Assembly: GCA_043778205.1 (NCBI GenBank)
Contig: JAYWGO010000095.1
Coordinates: 1-64,000 of the forward strand
Source of the DNA: JAAFIP01 sp043778205
GTDB lineage: Bacteria; Pseudomonadota; Gammaproteobacteria; Burkholderiales; Burkholderiaceae_C
Reading direction: 5' to 3'
Length of the DNA stretch: 64,000 nucleotides
The position numbers and the translations under genes were made by a program. The notes below the pieces were generated by a model. That model was not told the origin of the DNA and ran no database searches. It saw only the letters and a list, made by a program, of their open reading frames with translations. How positions within the stretch are numbered: position 1 is the stretch's first letter; each line of letters begins with the position of its first letter. This document shows positions 49,801 to 57,303 of this stretch, one piece after another.

Positions 49801-51070
49801 AGCCGCTGCGCCCACAGCCACTGAGGTGGTCAGTGCTGGTGCTGCAGCCGCTGATGGTTACGTGCCCAGCACCATGGCCGTGCGCGCGCGCGCGTTGACT
49901 GTGGACGGGCGTACCCTGAACAACGTGGTGGTAGGCGGTTCGCGCGAGGGCCTTACCTGGCGTGCCAACATTGATGCCAGCGAGCTCAATGGCTACGGCG
50001 AATACCGCCAAGCCAGCAGCACCAACGCGGGGCGTGTTTATGCGCGGTTGGCACGGCTTAACTTGGCCCCCGCAGCGGTCACCGAGATTGAAGCCGCTTT
50101 GGAGAGCAAACCCACCGCTATTCCTGCGCTGGACATCGTCGTAGAAGATTTTGAATTGCGCGGCAAGAAATTTGGCCGTATTGAAATTGAAGCCACTAAC
50201 CGAGACCGAGATCGAGGCGCGCAAGGCCTGCCCGGTGAAGGTGCCGTGCGCGAGTGGCGTTTGAATAAATTCAATGCCACCATGCCAGAGGCCCAGTTCA
50301 GCGCCACTGGCAACTGGGCAGCCAGCGGTACCACGGGTGCTGGGGCTTTAGCTACCGCAGGTAGCGCCCGCCCCAGCGGTGAACAGCGCCGCACTGCCAT
50401 GAACTTTAAGCTAGACATCGCCAACTCGGGCGAATTACTCCAGCGCATAGGCATGGACAAAGTGATCGCCAAAGGCAAAGGCAGCATGCAGGGCCAAGTG
50501 GCCTGGACAGGTTCGCCCTTGGCGCTGGACTACCCCAGCATGAGCGGCAGCATCAATGTCAATATTGAAACGGGCCAGTTTTTAAAAGTAGACCCCGGTT
50601 TTGCCAAGCTGCTGGGCGTGCTCAGTTTGCAGTCACTGCCGCGCCGTTTAAGCCTAGACTTTAGAGACGTATTTACCGAAGGTTTTGCCTTTGACTTTAT
50701 CCGTGGCGATCTTAAAATTGACCAAGGTGTGGCCTTTACCAATAACTTGCAAATGAAGGGCGTGAACGCCGCCGTGCTGATGGAAGGTACCGCCAACCTG
50801 GCCAAAGAAACCCAAGACCTGCGTGTGGTGGTGGTGCCCGAGATTGATGCGGGCACCGCATCGCTGGTGGCTGCTGTTATCAACCCCGTCGTTGGGCTAG
50901 GTACGTTTTTAGCGCAACTGATACTGCGCCGCCCTTTGATTGAGGCGGCCACACAAGAGTTTCAAATTACCGGCCCGTGGGTTGACCCTAAAATTACCAA
51001 AGTTCCCCGCAAGTCAGCCGCCAACAGCACACCACCGCAGACCACTGAAACCAACACCGTCACACCATGA
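46823..51070 (+). CDS. YhdP-family AsmA-like protein (DUF3971)
   Basis: A ~1415-residue envelope protein of the AsmA-like clan, whose members bridge inner and outer membrane and are linked to phospholipid transport. A short cytosolic start and one membrane helix (LGCVLAAALWWLCVAVTILLAL, within ~20-45) anchor a very long periplasmic beta-rich region. The C-terminal AsmA-type part has VAWTGSPLALDYPSMSGSINVNIETGQFLKVDPG and a final VSLVAA/NPVVGLGTFLAQLILRRPL block. A run of seven Ser near residue 980 comes from a hexanucleotide repeat. The start is uncertain: ATG 46823 lies just before the helix, while the open frame begins at 46622, inside the glnE start region. Confidence 0.88.
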   Translation: MPSVPLVLSVRKEASIGLRLGCVLAAALWWLCVAVTILLALAWGVLHAVIVPRIGDLRPTLENRLTQTMGVPVKIGAISAQFKLLAPAFELLDVRLQDSLGRDALVLQKITATVSPRSLLSLGFEQLVVEQPQLDVRRNAQGQIFVAGFPLPQTSANNHASSPVADWIFSQHELAIHSGSIRWTDELRGLAPLALDQVDVVVRNSRRAHQWRVDGTPPPQWGKRFSVVGDFRSQFFGPAGQWKDWQGQAYADFAQVDVSQLQRYVDLPVGLARGTGAARVWAQLAQGKIVEATADVALTNVDVKLGPDVQPLVMPVLSGRLAGQEVAGGLRVSTQNLAFRTQEGTVWPGGNVSFLQTGQGTTTLAYGELKADRLDLAALAQVADRLPIGTVTQAQIRSLAPQGTLEVVQAAWQGHISAPTSYSAQGRVKNLGLEARNASPSFVLTTDTAVLKPILGRPGVRGADVDFKLTQTGGQASIAITKGTVELPGVFEDPIVPFDSLTTSAQWSLRGEQIDVKLDTLKFANADAQGEAKVHWQTADSAKSRSKSRFPGVLDLQGSLLRGEGTQVHRYLPQRLSQPLRNYVRDAIQKGRISSGKFNVKGDLFDMPFADPKLGEFRIAVKVAGADFAYVPPSVQPANTLPWPPLLQVNGELVFDRVSMAVNGATGRMGNSLLITKADASIPNLASTTVVVNAEARGPLADMLAVVNGSPLLQITSQSLAKAAVTGNADIKLQLNLPISNMTRAKVAGTVTLAGNDVQMTPETPLLARAIGAVGFSETGFTVKDAQATLLGGEIKLEGGTRSGAAPGEPSIAFRGQGVASAEALRQATALGFVSRLGLYASGSAAYTATLAFRAGVPELSVASNLQGMALNFPVPLTKAADAPLALRYDNTLVPASMAAGQTLQDQILVDIGGIVNVAYVRDITGRDTGKEPRVLRGGIGVGLSQGETATPPDAGVLANINLAKVDLDAWQKVLNSVASSSSSSSSAPSTTGAAAPTATEVVSAGAAAADGYVPSTMAVRARALTVDGRTLNNVVVGGSREGLTWRANIDASELNGYGEYRQASSTNAGRVYARLARLNLAPAAVTEIEAALESKPTAIPALDIVVEDFELRGKKFGRIEIEATNRDRDRGAQGLPGEGAVREWRLNKFNATMPEAQFSATGNWAASGTTGAGALATAGSARPSGEQRRTAMNFKLDIANSGELLQRIGMDKVIAKGKGSMQGQVAWTGSPLALDYPSMSGSINVNIETGQFLKVDPGFAKLLGVLSLQSLPRRLSLDFRDVFTEGFAFDFIRGDLKIDQGVAFTNNLQMKGVNAAVLMEGTANLAKETQDLRVVVVPEIDAGTASLVAAVINPVVGLGTFLAQLILRRPLIEAATQEFQITGPWVDPKITKVPRKSAANSTPPQTTETNTVTP
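49759..49782 (+). repeat. Hexanucleotide repeat (AAGTTC x4) inside the yhdP-like gene
   Basis: Four perfect AAGTTC units encode Ser pairs in a linker (SSSSSSSAPSTTGAAAP). Gain or loss of a unit keeps the frame and changes the linker by two residues. Confidence 0.85.
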
Positions 51071-51906
51071 AAATAGCTGCCCTTCAAATGGTCTCTGGCA
51101 TGCAGGTCGATGCCAATTTGCAAACCGCCAGCCTCCTCATACAAGAGGCCGCTGCACAAGGTGCCGAGCTGGTCGCCCTGCCAGAGTATTTTTGCATTCT
51201 GGGCCAGCATGACACCGACAAGTTAGCCTTGCAAGAAACGCCGGGCACCGGCCCACTGCAGCAGTTTTTAAGCACCATGGCCCTGCAGCATGGCGTGTGG
51301 CTGGTGGGCGGCACCATCCCTTTGGCAGCCCAGCAGCCAGGCCGTGTGCGCAACAGTTGCTTGGTGTTTAACCCGCAAGGCCAGCAAGCCGCCCGGTACG
51401 ACAAAATTCACCTGTTTGCTTTTGACAACGGCAAAGAAAGCTATGACGAGTCGCGGGTGCTGGAACCTGGCAGCACGCCCGTGTGCTTTGATTTGCCGTC
51501 CCGCGATGGGCACACCTGGCGTGTGGGCTTAAGTGTCTGTTACGACCTGCGTTTTGCAGCCCTGTACAGCGCACTGGCCGCTGACCTGCTGCTGGTGCCC
51601 AGTGCCTTCACCCATACCACCGGCCAAGCCCATTGGGAAACGCTGCTGCGCGCCCGTGCAGTAGAAAACCTGGCCTATGTGTTGGCACCCGCCCAAGGCG
51701 GCGAGCACGCTAACGGCAGGCGCACCTGGGGCCACTCCATGCTGGTCGATGGCTGGGGCCAGGTACAAAGCCAGCGCCCAGAAGGCGCTGGCCTGGTGCT
51801 GGGCGAGGTGTCCTACACGCAGTTGCAAAGCTGGCGCGCCCATTTACCTGCGCTGCGCCACCGCAAACACTTGGCAGCTGTGCAGGCTACTGCAGACCTG
51901 CGCTAG
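51067..51906 (+). CDS. Carbon-nitrogen hydrolase (Nit/nitrilase superfamily)
   Basis: A 279-residue cytosolic amidase-fold protein with the full triad: Glu40 (ALPEYF), Lys113 (YDKIHLF) and Cys158 (LSVCYDLRF). The sequence resembles the Nit1/NitFhit group, for which deaminated glutathione is a known substrate, but the substrate here is not certain. Four-base overlap with the end of the yhdP-like gene (ATGA), an arrangement that implies cotranscription. No membrane segments. Confidence 0.92.
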   Translation: MKIAALQMVSGMQVDANLQTASLLIQEAAAQGAELVALPEYFCILGQHDTDKLALQETPGTGPLQQFLSTMALQHGVWLVGGTIPLAAQQPGRVRNSCLVFNPQGQQAARYDKIHLFAFDNGKESYDESRVLEPGSTPVCFDLPSRDGHTWRVGLSVCYDLRFAALYSALAADLLLVPSAFTHTTGQAHWETLLRARAVENLAYVLAPAQGGEHANGRRTWGHSMLVDGWGQVQSQRPEGAGLVLGEVSYTQLQSWRAHLPALRHRKHLAAVQATADLR

Positions 51907-51913
51907 TTCTGCC

Positions 51914-54043
51914 ATGGGGCTGTCTCGCAGAACGGTACTGTGGTCTGCACTGGTCGTCTTGGTAGGTGCGCTGCTTGCTACCTTGGTATGGTTGGCCAGC
52001 CGCTACGAGCTGGGCCAAGTGCAAGAGCGCTTAGAGCGCGACACTGCGGAGGCCGTGGGCGACATTCGCGCAGCGCTCACCCGCAACGTACAAAACCTGC
52101 AGGTGCTGCAAACCCCGCTCAACCAAAACAGTGCGTGGACACAAGAAGCCCACAACTTGCTGCGCGCACACCGTGAAATTGTGCGGCTAGAGCGGCGTGA
52201 TAACCAGCTCAATTTGAACTTCGCTGTCGATACGCCTTACCCCAAGCCCTTGTTTGCTACGCTTAACAGCGCCATGCAGTCAGATTTGCAAACAGCTTGC
52301 GCCCTGGCACGCAGGCTCAGTGGCCCGGCTTACTCGGCTAGCCACTTTCAGCCCTTGGGCAATGGGCTGGGCTTAGAGCTGATGGAGCTGTGTTTGCCCT
52401 TGAACGAAGCGGGCCAAAGCAGCGGTTATTTGGTGGCCACCTACGCGTTGGTTGGTATTTTGGGTGAACTGATCAACCCGCAGCTCAAGCGCGGCCAAGA
52501 GGTGTCTTTGAACGAAGCCGACGGTACGCGGCTGGCCATTTATGGCGCTGCCCGCCAGGGCAGCCGCGTGTTCAGTGCGCAGCAGCTGCTGGAGCTGCCT
52601 GGCAGCCCGATGGTGCTGCGCTTAGACAGTTGGCGCGCTGCGCCCGGCCTGTTTCCTAACGTACTTACCGCACTGGTTACGCTGATGTCATTGGCCTTGT
52701 TGGCGGTGTTGTGGCTGCTGGGCAAAGACATTCGCAAGCGGCTGCGGGCCGAGAGCGACTTGGCCGAAGCGCTGGCGTTTCGCAAAGCCATGGAAGACTC
52801 GCTGGTGACCGGCATGCGCGCGCGCGACCTGCATGGCCGCATCACCTATGTGAACCCTGCTTTTTGCCAAATGACTGGTTTTAACGCTGCAGAGCTAGTG
52901 GGCATTACTTCACCCATGCCCTACTGGCCACCCGAGCTGGCCGACGAATACCAGCAGCGCCAAGCGGTGCGTTTGTCAGGCCAGTTGCCCACGCGCGAGG
53001 GGTTTGAGTCGGTCTTCATGCGCAAAGACGGCACGCGGTTTCCGGTGTTGATTATTGAGGCTCCGCTGATCCATGCCTCCAGCGAACAAACCGGCTGGAT
53101 GAGCGCTATCTTGGACATGACCGAGCAGCGGCGCATGCAAGAGCTGTCGCGTGCCAGCCAAGACCGCTTGCAAGCCAGCGCGCGCTTGGCCACTGTGGGC
53201 GAAATGGCCTCGCTGCTCAGCCATGAGTTGAACCAACCCCTGGCCGCAATTTCCAGCTACGCGACTGGTTCGATCAACATGCTGCAATCGCACGCCAGAC
53301 AAGGTACTTCCAGCCCTGCAGCAGCGCACAATTTACCTAACAATTTGCCACAGGACCTACAGCATGCACTGCAGCGCATTGGCGAACAAGCCGAGCGTGC
53401 AGGCAAGGTCATCAAGTCAGTGCATGACTTTGTGCGCAGACGCGACCAAGCCCGCGAGGCGGTGCAACCCCATGCGCTGCTGGGCGCTGTCATGCCGCTG
53501 GTCAGCTTGCAGGCCCGCAAGCTGGGCGTACGTGTGCAGCTGCATTGCCCTGACAGCTTGCCTGCCGTGCACTGCGACCGTACCATGGTAGAGCAAGTGC
53601 TGCTTAATTTGGCACGCAATGCCATGCAGGCGATGGAAGGCACTGCACTGGCCCAGCGCGTGCTGCTGCTGCGTGCCGGGTTGCCAGCCCGGTTAAGCGC
53701 CCAAGGCAGTGCACAAGGCAGTGCACACAACCCCGCACTGCTTGCCACTTCGTGGCTAGAATTTACCGTAACCGACCAGGGCAGCGGTATCGACAGCGCA
53801 ACGGCAGCGCGCCTGTTTACCCCCTTTTTCACTACCAAAGCTGAGGGCATGGGTTTGGGTTTGAGCCTGTGCCGCACCGTGGTAGAGCAGCACGGCGGCT
53901 TTTTAGCCTTTGAGGCTGGGCCCGTGCGCGGCACCGTGTTTAAATTTACGCTGCCCGTGGCGACCGAAGGTATGGTCGAAGGTATTGCCGAAGGTATGGC
54001 CAAACTTGGCACCCCTGTACGCGGCGCACCTGCCAGCGCGTAA
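51914..54043 (+). CDS. PAS-domain sensor histidine kinase
   Basis: A 709-residue inner-membrane kinase. TM1 at ~10-30, a periplasmic sensor region (~35-245), TM2 at ~250-272. Then a PAS domain (ARDLHGRITYVNPAFCQMTGFNAAELVG, ~297-325, plus PAC with FPVLIIEAPL). HisKA has His437 (LLSHELNQPLAAISSYA), and the HATPase boxes are NLARNAMQAM, DQGSGID and GMGLGLSLCRTVVEQHGG. ATG 51914 directly precedes TM1; the frame upstream lies within the nitrilase gene. The C-terminus carries three 12-bp tandem units (53965-54000) encoding GMVEGIAEGMA. It pairs with the FixJ-like regulator 13 bp downstream. The domain order is like DctB/FixL-type kinases. Confidence 0.92.
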   Translation: MGLSRRTVLWSALVVLVGALLATLVWLASRYELGQVQERLERDTAEAVGDIRAALTRNVQNLQVLQTPLNQNSAWTQEAHNLLRAHREIVRLERRDNQLNLNFAVDTPYPKPLFATLNSAMQSDLQTACALARRLSGPAYSASHFQPLGNGLGLELMELCLPLNEAGQSSGYLVATYALVGILGELINPQLKRGQEVSLNEADGTRLAIYGAARQGSRVFSAQQLLELPGSPMVLRLDSWRAAPGLFPNVLTALVTLMSLALLAVLWLLGKDIRKRLRAESDLAEALAFRKAMEDSLVTGMRARDLHGRITYVNPAFCQMTGFNAAELVGITSPMPYWPPELADEYQQRQAVRLSGQLPTREGFESVFMRKDGTRFPVLIIEAPLIHASSEQTGWMSAILDMTEQRRMQELSRASQDRLQASARLATVGEMASLLSHELNQPLAAISSYATGSINMLQSHARQGTSSPAAAHNLPNNLPQDLQHALQRIGEQAERAGKVIKSVHDFVRRRDQAREAVQPHALLGAVMPLVSLQARKLGVRVQLHCPDSLPAVHCDRTMVEQVLLNLARNAMQAMEGTALAQRVLLLRAGLPARLSAQGSAQGSAHNPALLATSWLEFTVTDQGSGIDSATAARLFTPFFTTKAEGMGLGLSLCRTVVEQHGGFLAFEAGPVRGTVFKFTLPVATEGMVEGIAEGMAKLGTPVRGAPASA

Positions 54044-54055
54044 ACTCACCCCACT

Positions 54056-54682
54056 ATGCAACCTACCCAAGATGCCACCGTTTACATCGTGGACGACGAT
54101 GCCAGTGTGCGCGACGCGCTAGCTTGGCTGCTGCGCTCGCGCTACCTCCCGTATGCCGTATACGACAGTGCCGAGGCATTCTGGGCCCAGGTTGCCCAGC
54201 GGTATGAGCCCATGCAGCCCAGCTGCTTGCTACTGGACGTGCGCATGCCAGGGCTAAGCGGGCTGGCGCTGTTTGACCAAATACTCTTGCAGCCCTGGGC
54301 GAGTGCCCTGCCCGTGATATTTTTAACCGGCCATGCCGACGTGCCAACGGCTGTGGATGCAGTGAAACGCGGGGCGTTTGATTTTTATGAAAAGCCGTTT
54401 TCCGACAATGCACTGGTAGACAGAATAGAGCAGGCATTGGCTGCCAGCAGTGCCGTGGTGCAAACTGTTCAAACCCAGCGCAGCGTACGCCAGCGGCATG
54501 GCGAGTTAACTGACCGGGAGCGCGATGTACTGCAGCTGGTAACCGCAGGCTTGCCTAACAAACACATAGCCGACCAGCTGTCGATCAGCGTGCGTACAGT
54601 GGAAGTACACCGGGCCAGGGTGTTTGACAAAATGGGCGTAAAGTCGGCTGTTGAGCTGGCCAACATACTACGAAATTTATAG
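54056..54682 (+). CDS. FixJ-like response regulator with LuxR-type HTH
   Basis: A 208-residue regulator. The receiver (~8-120) has Asp14-16 (IVDDDASVR), phospho-acceptor Asp61 (LLLDVRMPGLSG) and Lys111 region (YEKPFSD). The LuxR-type HTH (~142-205) reads LTDRERDVLQLVTAGLPNKHIADQLSISVRTVEVHRARVFDKMG. It is the cognate partner of the upstream kinase. Its last four codons and TAG stop (LRNL, stop) are provided by copy 8 of the interspersed repeat, so the original C-terminus may have been altered. Confidence 0.93.
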   Translation: MQPTQDATVYIVDDDASVRDALAWLLRSRYLPYAVYDSAEAFWAQVAQRYEPMQPSCLLLDVRMPGLSGLALFDQILLQPWASALPVIFLTGHADVPTAVDAVKRGAFDFYEKPFSDNALVDRIEQALAASSAVVQTVQTQRSVRQRHGELTDRERDVLQLVTAGLPNKHIADQLSISVRTVEVHRARVFDKMGVKSAVELANILRNL

Positions 54683-54732
54683 CTACTTGTGCAGCATTTC
54701 CTTGGGCCATAAGGCTAAAACGCGTAAAACAC
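54672..54732 (-). repeat. Interspersed ~60-bp repeat, copy 8, overlapping a gene end
   Basis: GAAATTTATAGCTACTTGT is followed by GCAGCATTTCCTTGGGCC and ATAAGGCTAAAACGCG. It starts inside the last codons of the FixJ-like regulator gene and supplies its stop codon. Confidence 0.85.
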
Positions 54733-54745
54733 AAAGATAAAATGC

Positions 54746-54781
54746 AAAAAGGCTGCTGAAGCCTTAAAGACGCCAGCAGCC
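54746..54781 (-). terminator. Intrinsic terminator of the fasciclin gene
   Basis: On the minus strand GGCTGCTG pairs with CAGCAGCC across 15 nt and is followed at once by TTTTT. It lies ~50 bp downstream of the stop of the gene at 54830-55285. Confidence 0.8.
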
Positions 54782-54829
54782 CACAAATAGTTGCACCAGT
54801 GCCCTGTAAAAGGCCACCTAATCAGCCTG

Positions 54830-55285
54830 TTACTTTGGCAGCATCACAGTGTCAATCACATGGATAACGCCGTTGCTGGCTGCAATGTCAGTGGCTGTGA
54901 CTTTGGCACCATCTACCATCACGCCACCGTCGGTTTTTACCGTCAGCTCTTGGCCCTGCACGCTCTTGACCTTACCGGCCTTCACGTCCGCAGCCATGAC
55001 TTTGCCCGACACCACGTGGTAGGTCAAAATTTTGGCCAAAGCAGCTTTGTCTTTCAGCAAGCCGTCCAAAGTGGCCTTAGGAATTTTGGCGAATGCTTCG
55101 TCGGTAGGCGCAAACACCGTGAATGGGCCTGGGCCCTTGAGCGTGTCTACCAAGCCGGCTGCTTGTACAGCCGCCACCAGGGTTTTAAAGCTACCGGCTT
55201 TCACCGCCACATCAACGATGTCTTGCGCAAAAGCGCTGACAGACAAACCTAGGCCCAGAGCCAATGCGATAAGAGATTTTTTCAT
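54830..55285 (-). CDS. Secreted fasciclin (FAS1) domain protein
   Basis: A 151-residue exported protein with a signal peptide at ~1-20 (MKKSLIALALGLGLSVSAFA). One FAS1 domain follows (~25-150): KTLVAAVQAAGLVDTLKGPGPFTVFAPTDEAF (H1 box), LTYHVVSGKVMAADV (YH motif) and ATDIAASNGVIHVIDTVMLPK (H2 box). FAS1 proteins mediate adhesion or matrix contacts; in bacteria the partners are usually unknown. It is followed by an intrinsic terminator and lies 57 bp downstream of the double-FAS1 gene on the same strand. Confidence 0.95.
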   Translation of the reverse strand: MKKSLIALALGLGLSVSAFAQDIVDVAVKAGSFKTLVAAVQAAGLVDTLKGPGPFTVFAPTDEAFAKIPKATLDGLLKDKAALAKILTYHVVSGKVMAADVKAGKVKSVQGQELTVKTDGGVMVDGAKVTATDIAASNGVIHVIDTVMLPK

Positions 55286-55342
55286 GGTAATTTCCTTAAG
55301 AAAAGTTAAAACAAACAGACTATCTAAAAATGAACTGGAACT

Positions 55343-56296
55343 TTATGCGCGAGGCAATATGACTTTGTCGATGACATGCACTACACCATTGGTAGCCGCA
55401 ATATCAGTAGCGGTAATTTTGGCTTTGCGGCCACGCTGGTCGGTGATATTCAAAGTGGCATCTACTGTGAATGTTTCGCTTTGCACTGTAGGTATCGCAG
55501 GGCCTACTGGCACATCGGCTTTACGAATTTTTCCTGACACCACGTGGTAGGTCAAAATCTTAGTCAAAAGAGCTTTATCAGCAAACAAGGCTGCTTTTGT
55601 TACGCCCAACTCTGTTAACGCTGCTGCAAACGCTGCATTGGTAGGAGCAAACACTGTGAAAGAGTTTGTACCGCTGAGTGTGCTTACCAGATCAGCTGCA
55701 ATCACGGCTTCCACCAAAATACTAAAGTCAGGGTTACCCTGTGCGACCTGCACAATATTCTTGTCAGTTGGCAAAATAACCTTGTCGATCAAATGCACTA
55801 CACCATTGGTGGCCAAAATATCGGTGGCTGTGATGGCGGCTTTGCGGCCACGTTGGTCAGTAATCGCCAAGCTGGCATCCACAGTGAAGCTTTCGCCTTG
55901 TACGGTGGCAATCGGCGTACCTAGAGGCACTTGGGCCTTGAGCACCTTGCCAGACACTACGTGGTAGGTCAGGATGGAGGTAAGCAGTGGCTTGTTGGCG
56001 GGAGCAAGCAACTGGTCTTTGGTCAAGCCCAGCTCGGTGAGTGCTGCTGCAAAAGCGGCATTGGTAGGTGCAAACACTGTGAAAGGACCGGTGCCGCTAA
56101 GGGTAGGGGCTAAGCCAGCGGCTACCACAGCTTCAACCAAAATACTCAGATCGCCGGTACCTTGGGCTAACTCAACTACGTTTTTGGTTGGAGCTACGGC
56201 CACAGGCGCTGCAGGGTGGTCGTCACCACCGCCGCAAGCGGCTAGCACAGCCATTGCACTGGCGGCTAAAAAGGTTTTTAGAAATTGACGTTTCAT
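55343..56296 (-). CDS. Lipoprotein with two fasciclin (FAS1) domains
   Basis: A 317-residue protein. The lipobox LAAC puts the lipidated cysteine at residue 21, followed by a Gly/Pro/Ala spacer. There are two FAS1 domains (~40-180 and ~185-315), very similar to each other: both contain GPFTVFAPTNAAFAAALTELG-like, LTYHVVSGK and QRGRKAxITATDIxATNGVVHxIDKVILP blocks. This suggests a recent tandem duplication. It is probably anchored in the outer membrane. It forms a unit with the single-FAS1 gene downstream and is divergent from a TetR regulator. Confidence 0.94.
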   Translation of the reverse strand: MKRQFLKTFLAASAMAVLAACGGGDDHPAAPVAVAPTKNVVELAQGTGDLSILVEAVVAAGLAPTLSGTGPFTVFAPTNAAFAAALTELGLTKDQLLAPANKPLLTSILTYHVVSGKVLKAQVPLGTPIATVQGESFTVDASLAITDQRGRKAAITATDILATNGVVHLIDKVILPTDKNIVQVAQGNPDFSILVEAVIAADLVSTLSGTNSFTVFAPTNAAFAAALTELGVTKAALFADKALLTKILTYHVVSGKIRKADVPVGPAIPTVQSETFTVDATLNITDQRGRKAKITATDIAATNGVVHVIDKVILPRA

Positions 56297-56448
56297 TTGT
56301 ATATCTCCGATAAAAGTTGTGGGTCAAGTGAACTTAGACGCGTCAGATGGGCTTAGCTAAAAACTCAACCGACAACGAAATATACTATACATTCTAAATA
56401 AATACTAAATGGTAATTAATAAAACTAATAAGTTACACATTGATTCAT

Positions 56449-56477
56449 TTGAATAGTTTGTGACTTTTCCGTACAAT
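56449..56477 (+). promoter_or_regulatory. Sigma70-type promoter of the TetR gene
   Basis: TTGAAT (56449-56454) and TACAAT (56472-56477) are separated by exactly 17 bp in an AT-rich divergent gap (56297-56508). The -10 box covers the upstream in-frame ATG at 56476, so translation must start downstream, at 56509. Confidence 0.7.
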
Positions 56478-56508
56478 GGTGTTAAATCACAACGAGCGCA
56501 GCCACCTT

Positions 56509-57234
56509 ATGGTCACTACCCTTACTTCAGCTAGCGCAAAAGCAGCCACCGGCCCCAGGGCACGAGGGGGTGCTGGGGCACATGGCACAGCCGCTGTGCG
56601 TGCAGACGCTCCAAGCAAAATGGCAGCCGTCAGCAGCAAGCCCAGCTTTAAACAGCAAATGCTGCTTGCCCGCGAGGAGGCCATCATTGAGGTGGTAAAC
56701 CGCCTCTTGGCCGACAAAGGCTTTGATGCCATGACGGTAGACGAAGTGGCAGCTGAGGTGGGCGTGGCCAAAGCCTCGCTGTACAAGCACTTTCCCAGCA
56801 AAGAAGACCTGGCCGCAGCAGCCATGGTGCGCATGATGCAGCGTGCACAGGCTTTTTTGGCCACGGTGCCAGATAAGTTGCCTGCGGTAGACAAGCTCAA
56901 AATGGCCACCGGCTGGATGATGCAGTTAAAACTGGCCGGGCAAATGCCTAACCTGCCCAGCCAAAACTCCAGCCTGCGTGCCACGCTGACGACTGACAAA
57001 GGCTATGTAGATGGCCTGCTGTCGATCAGCGACACCTTAGGCGGCTGGATTGAGACGGCGCAAAAAGCGGGCCACATCAGCAGCAAGCTGCCCGCCATCG
57101 TGGTGCTGTACACCTTGTACGCCCGCGCCTGCGACCCGGTGCTGGAGTTCTTAAAAGTTAGCGGCCAGTACAACGCAGAGCAAATGCAAAGCATAGTCAC
57201 CAGCACCTGCTTTGATGGTTTGATTGCAAGATAA
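56509..57234 (+). CDS. TetR-family transcriptional regulator
   Basis: A 241-residue protein. After a low-complexity Ala/Gly-rich N-terminal ~45 residues comes a TetR HTH (EEAIIEVVNRLLADKGFDAMTVDEVAAEVGVAKASLYKHFPSKEDL, ~55-100), then a helical ligand domain of unknown specificity. The long N-terminal tail is unusual for the family. The start was chosen from the promoter position. It is divergent from the fasciclin genes and may control them, though nothing else supports that. Copy 9 of the interspersed repeat begins at its stop. Confidence 0.88.
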   Translation: MVTTLTSASAKAATGPRARGGAGAHGTAAVRADAPSKMAAVSSKPSFKQQMLLAREEAIIEVVNRLLADKGFDAMTVDEVAAEVGVAKASLYKHFPSKEDLAAAAMVRMMQRAQAFLATVPDKLPAVDKLKMATGWMMQLKLAGQMPNLPSQNSSLRATLTTDKGYVDGLLSISDTLGGWIETAQKAGHISSKLPAIVVLYTLYARACDPVLEFLKVSGQYNAEQMQSIVTSTCFDGLIAR

Positions 57235-57290
57235 ATAGCCCATGGCCCAAGGAAATGCTGAATAGTTTGCTATATTTTATATAGCATCTA
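57232..57290 (+). repeat. Interspersed ~60-bp repeat, copy 9
   Basis: TAAATAGCCCATGG, then CCCAAGGAAATGCTGAATAG and TTTGCTATATTTTATATAGC, which ends in a strong hairpin. It begins with the TAA stop of the TetR gene and lies between that gene and the convergent methyltransferase gene. Confidence 0.85.
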
Positions 57291-57303
57291 GGCGGCGGAA
57301 AAA

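Noticed and set aside
51677..51913. N-terminal extension of the histidine kinase frame into the nitrilase gene
   Set aside because: The conserved membrane helix begins right after ATG 51914, and the upstream part is an out-of-frame reading of the nitrilase gene.
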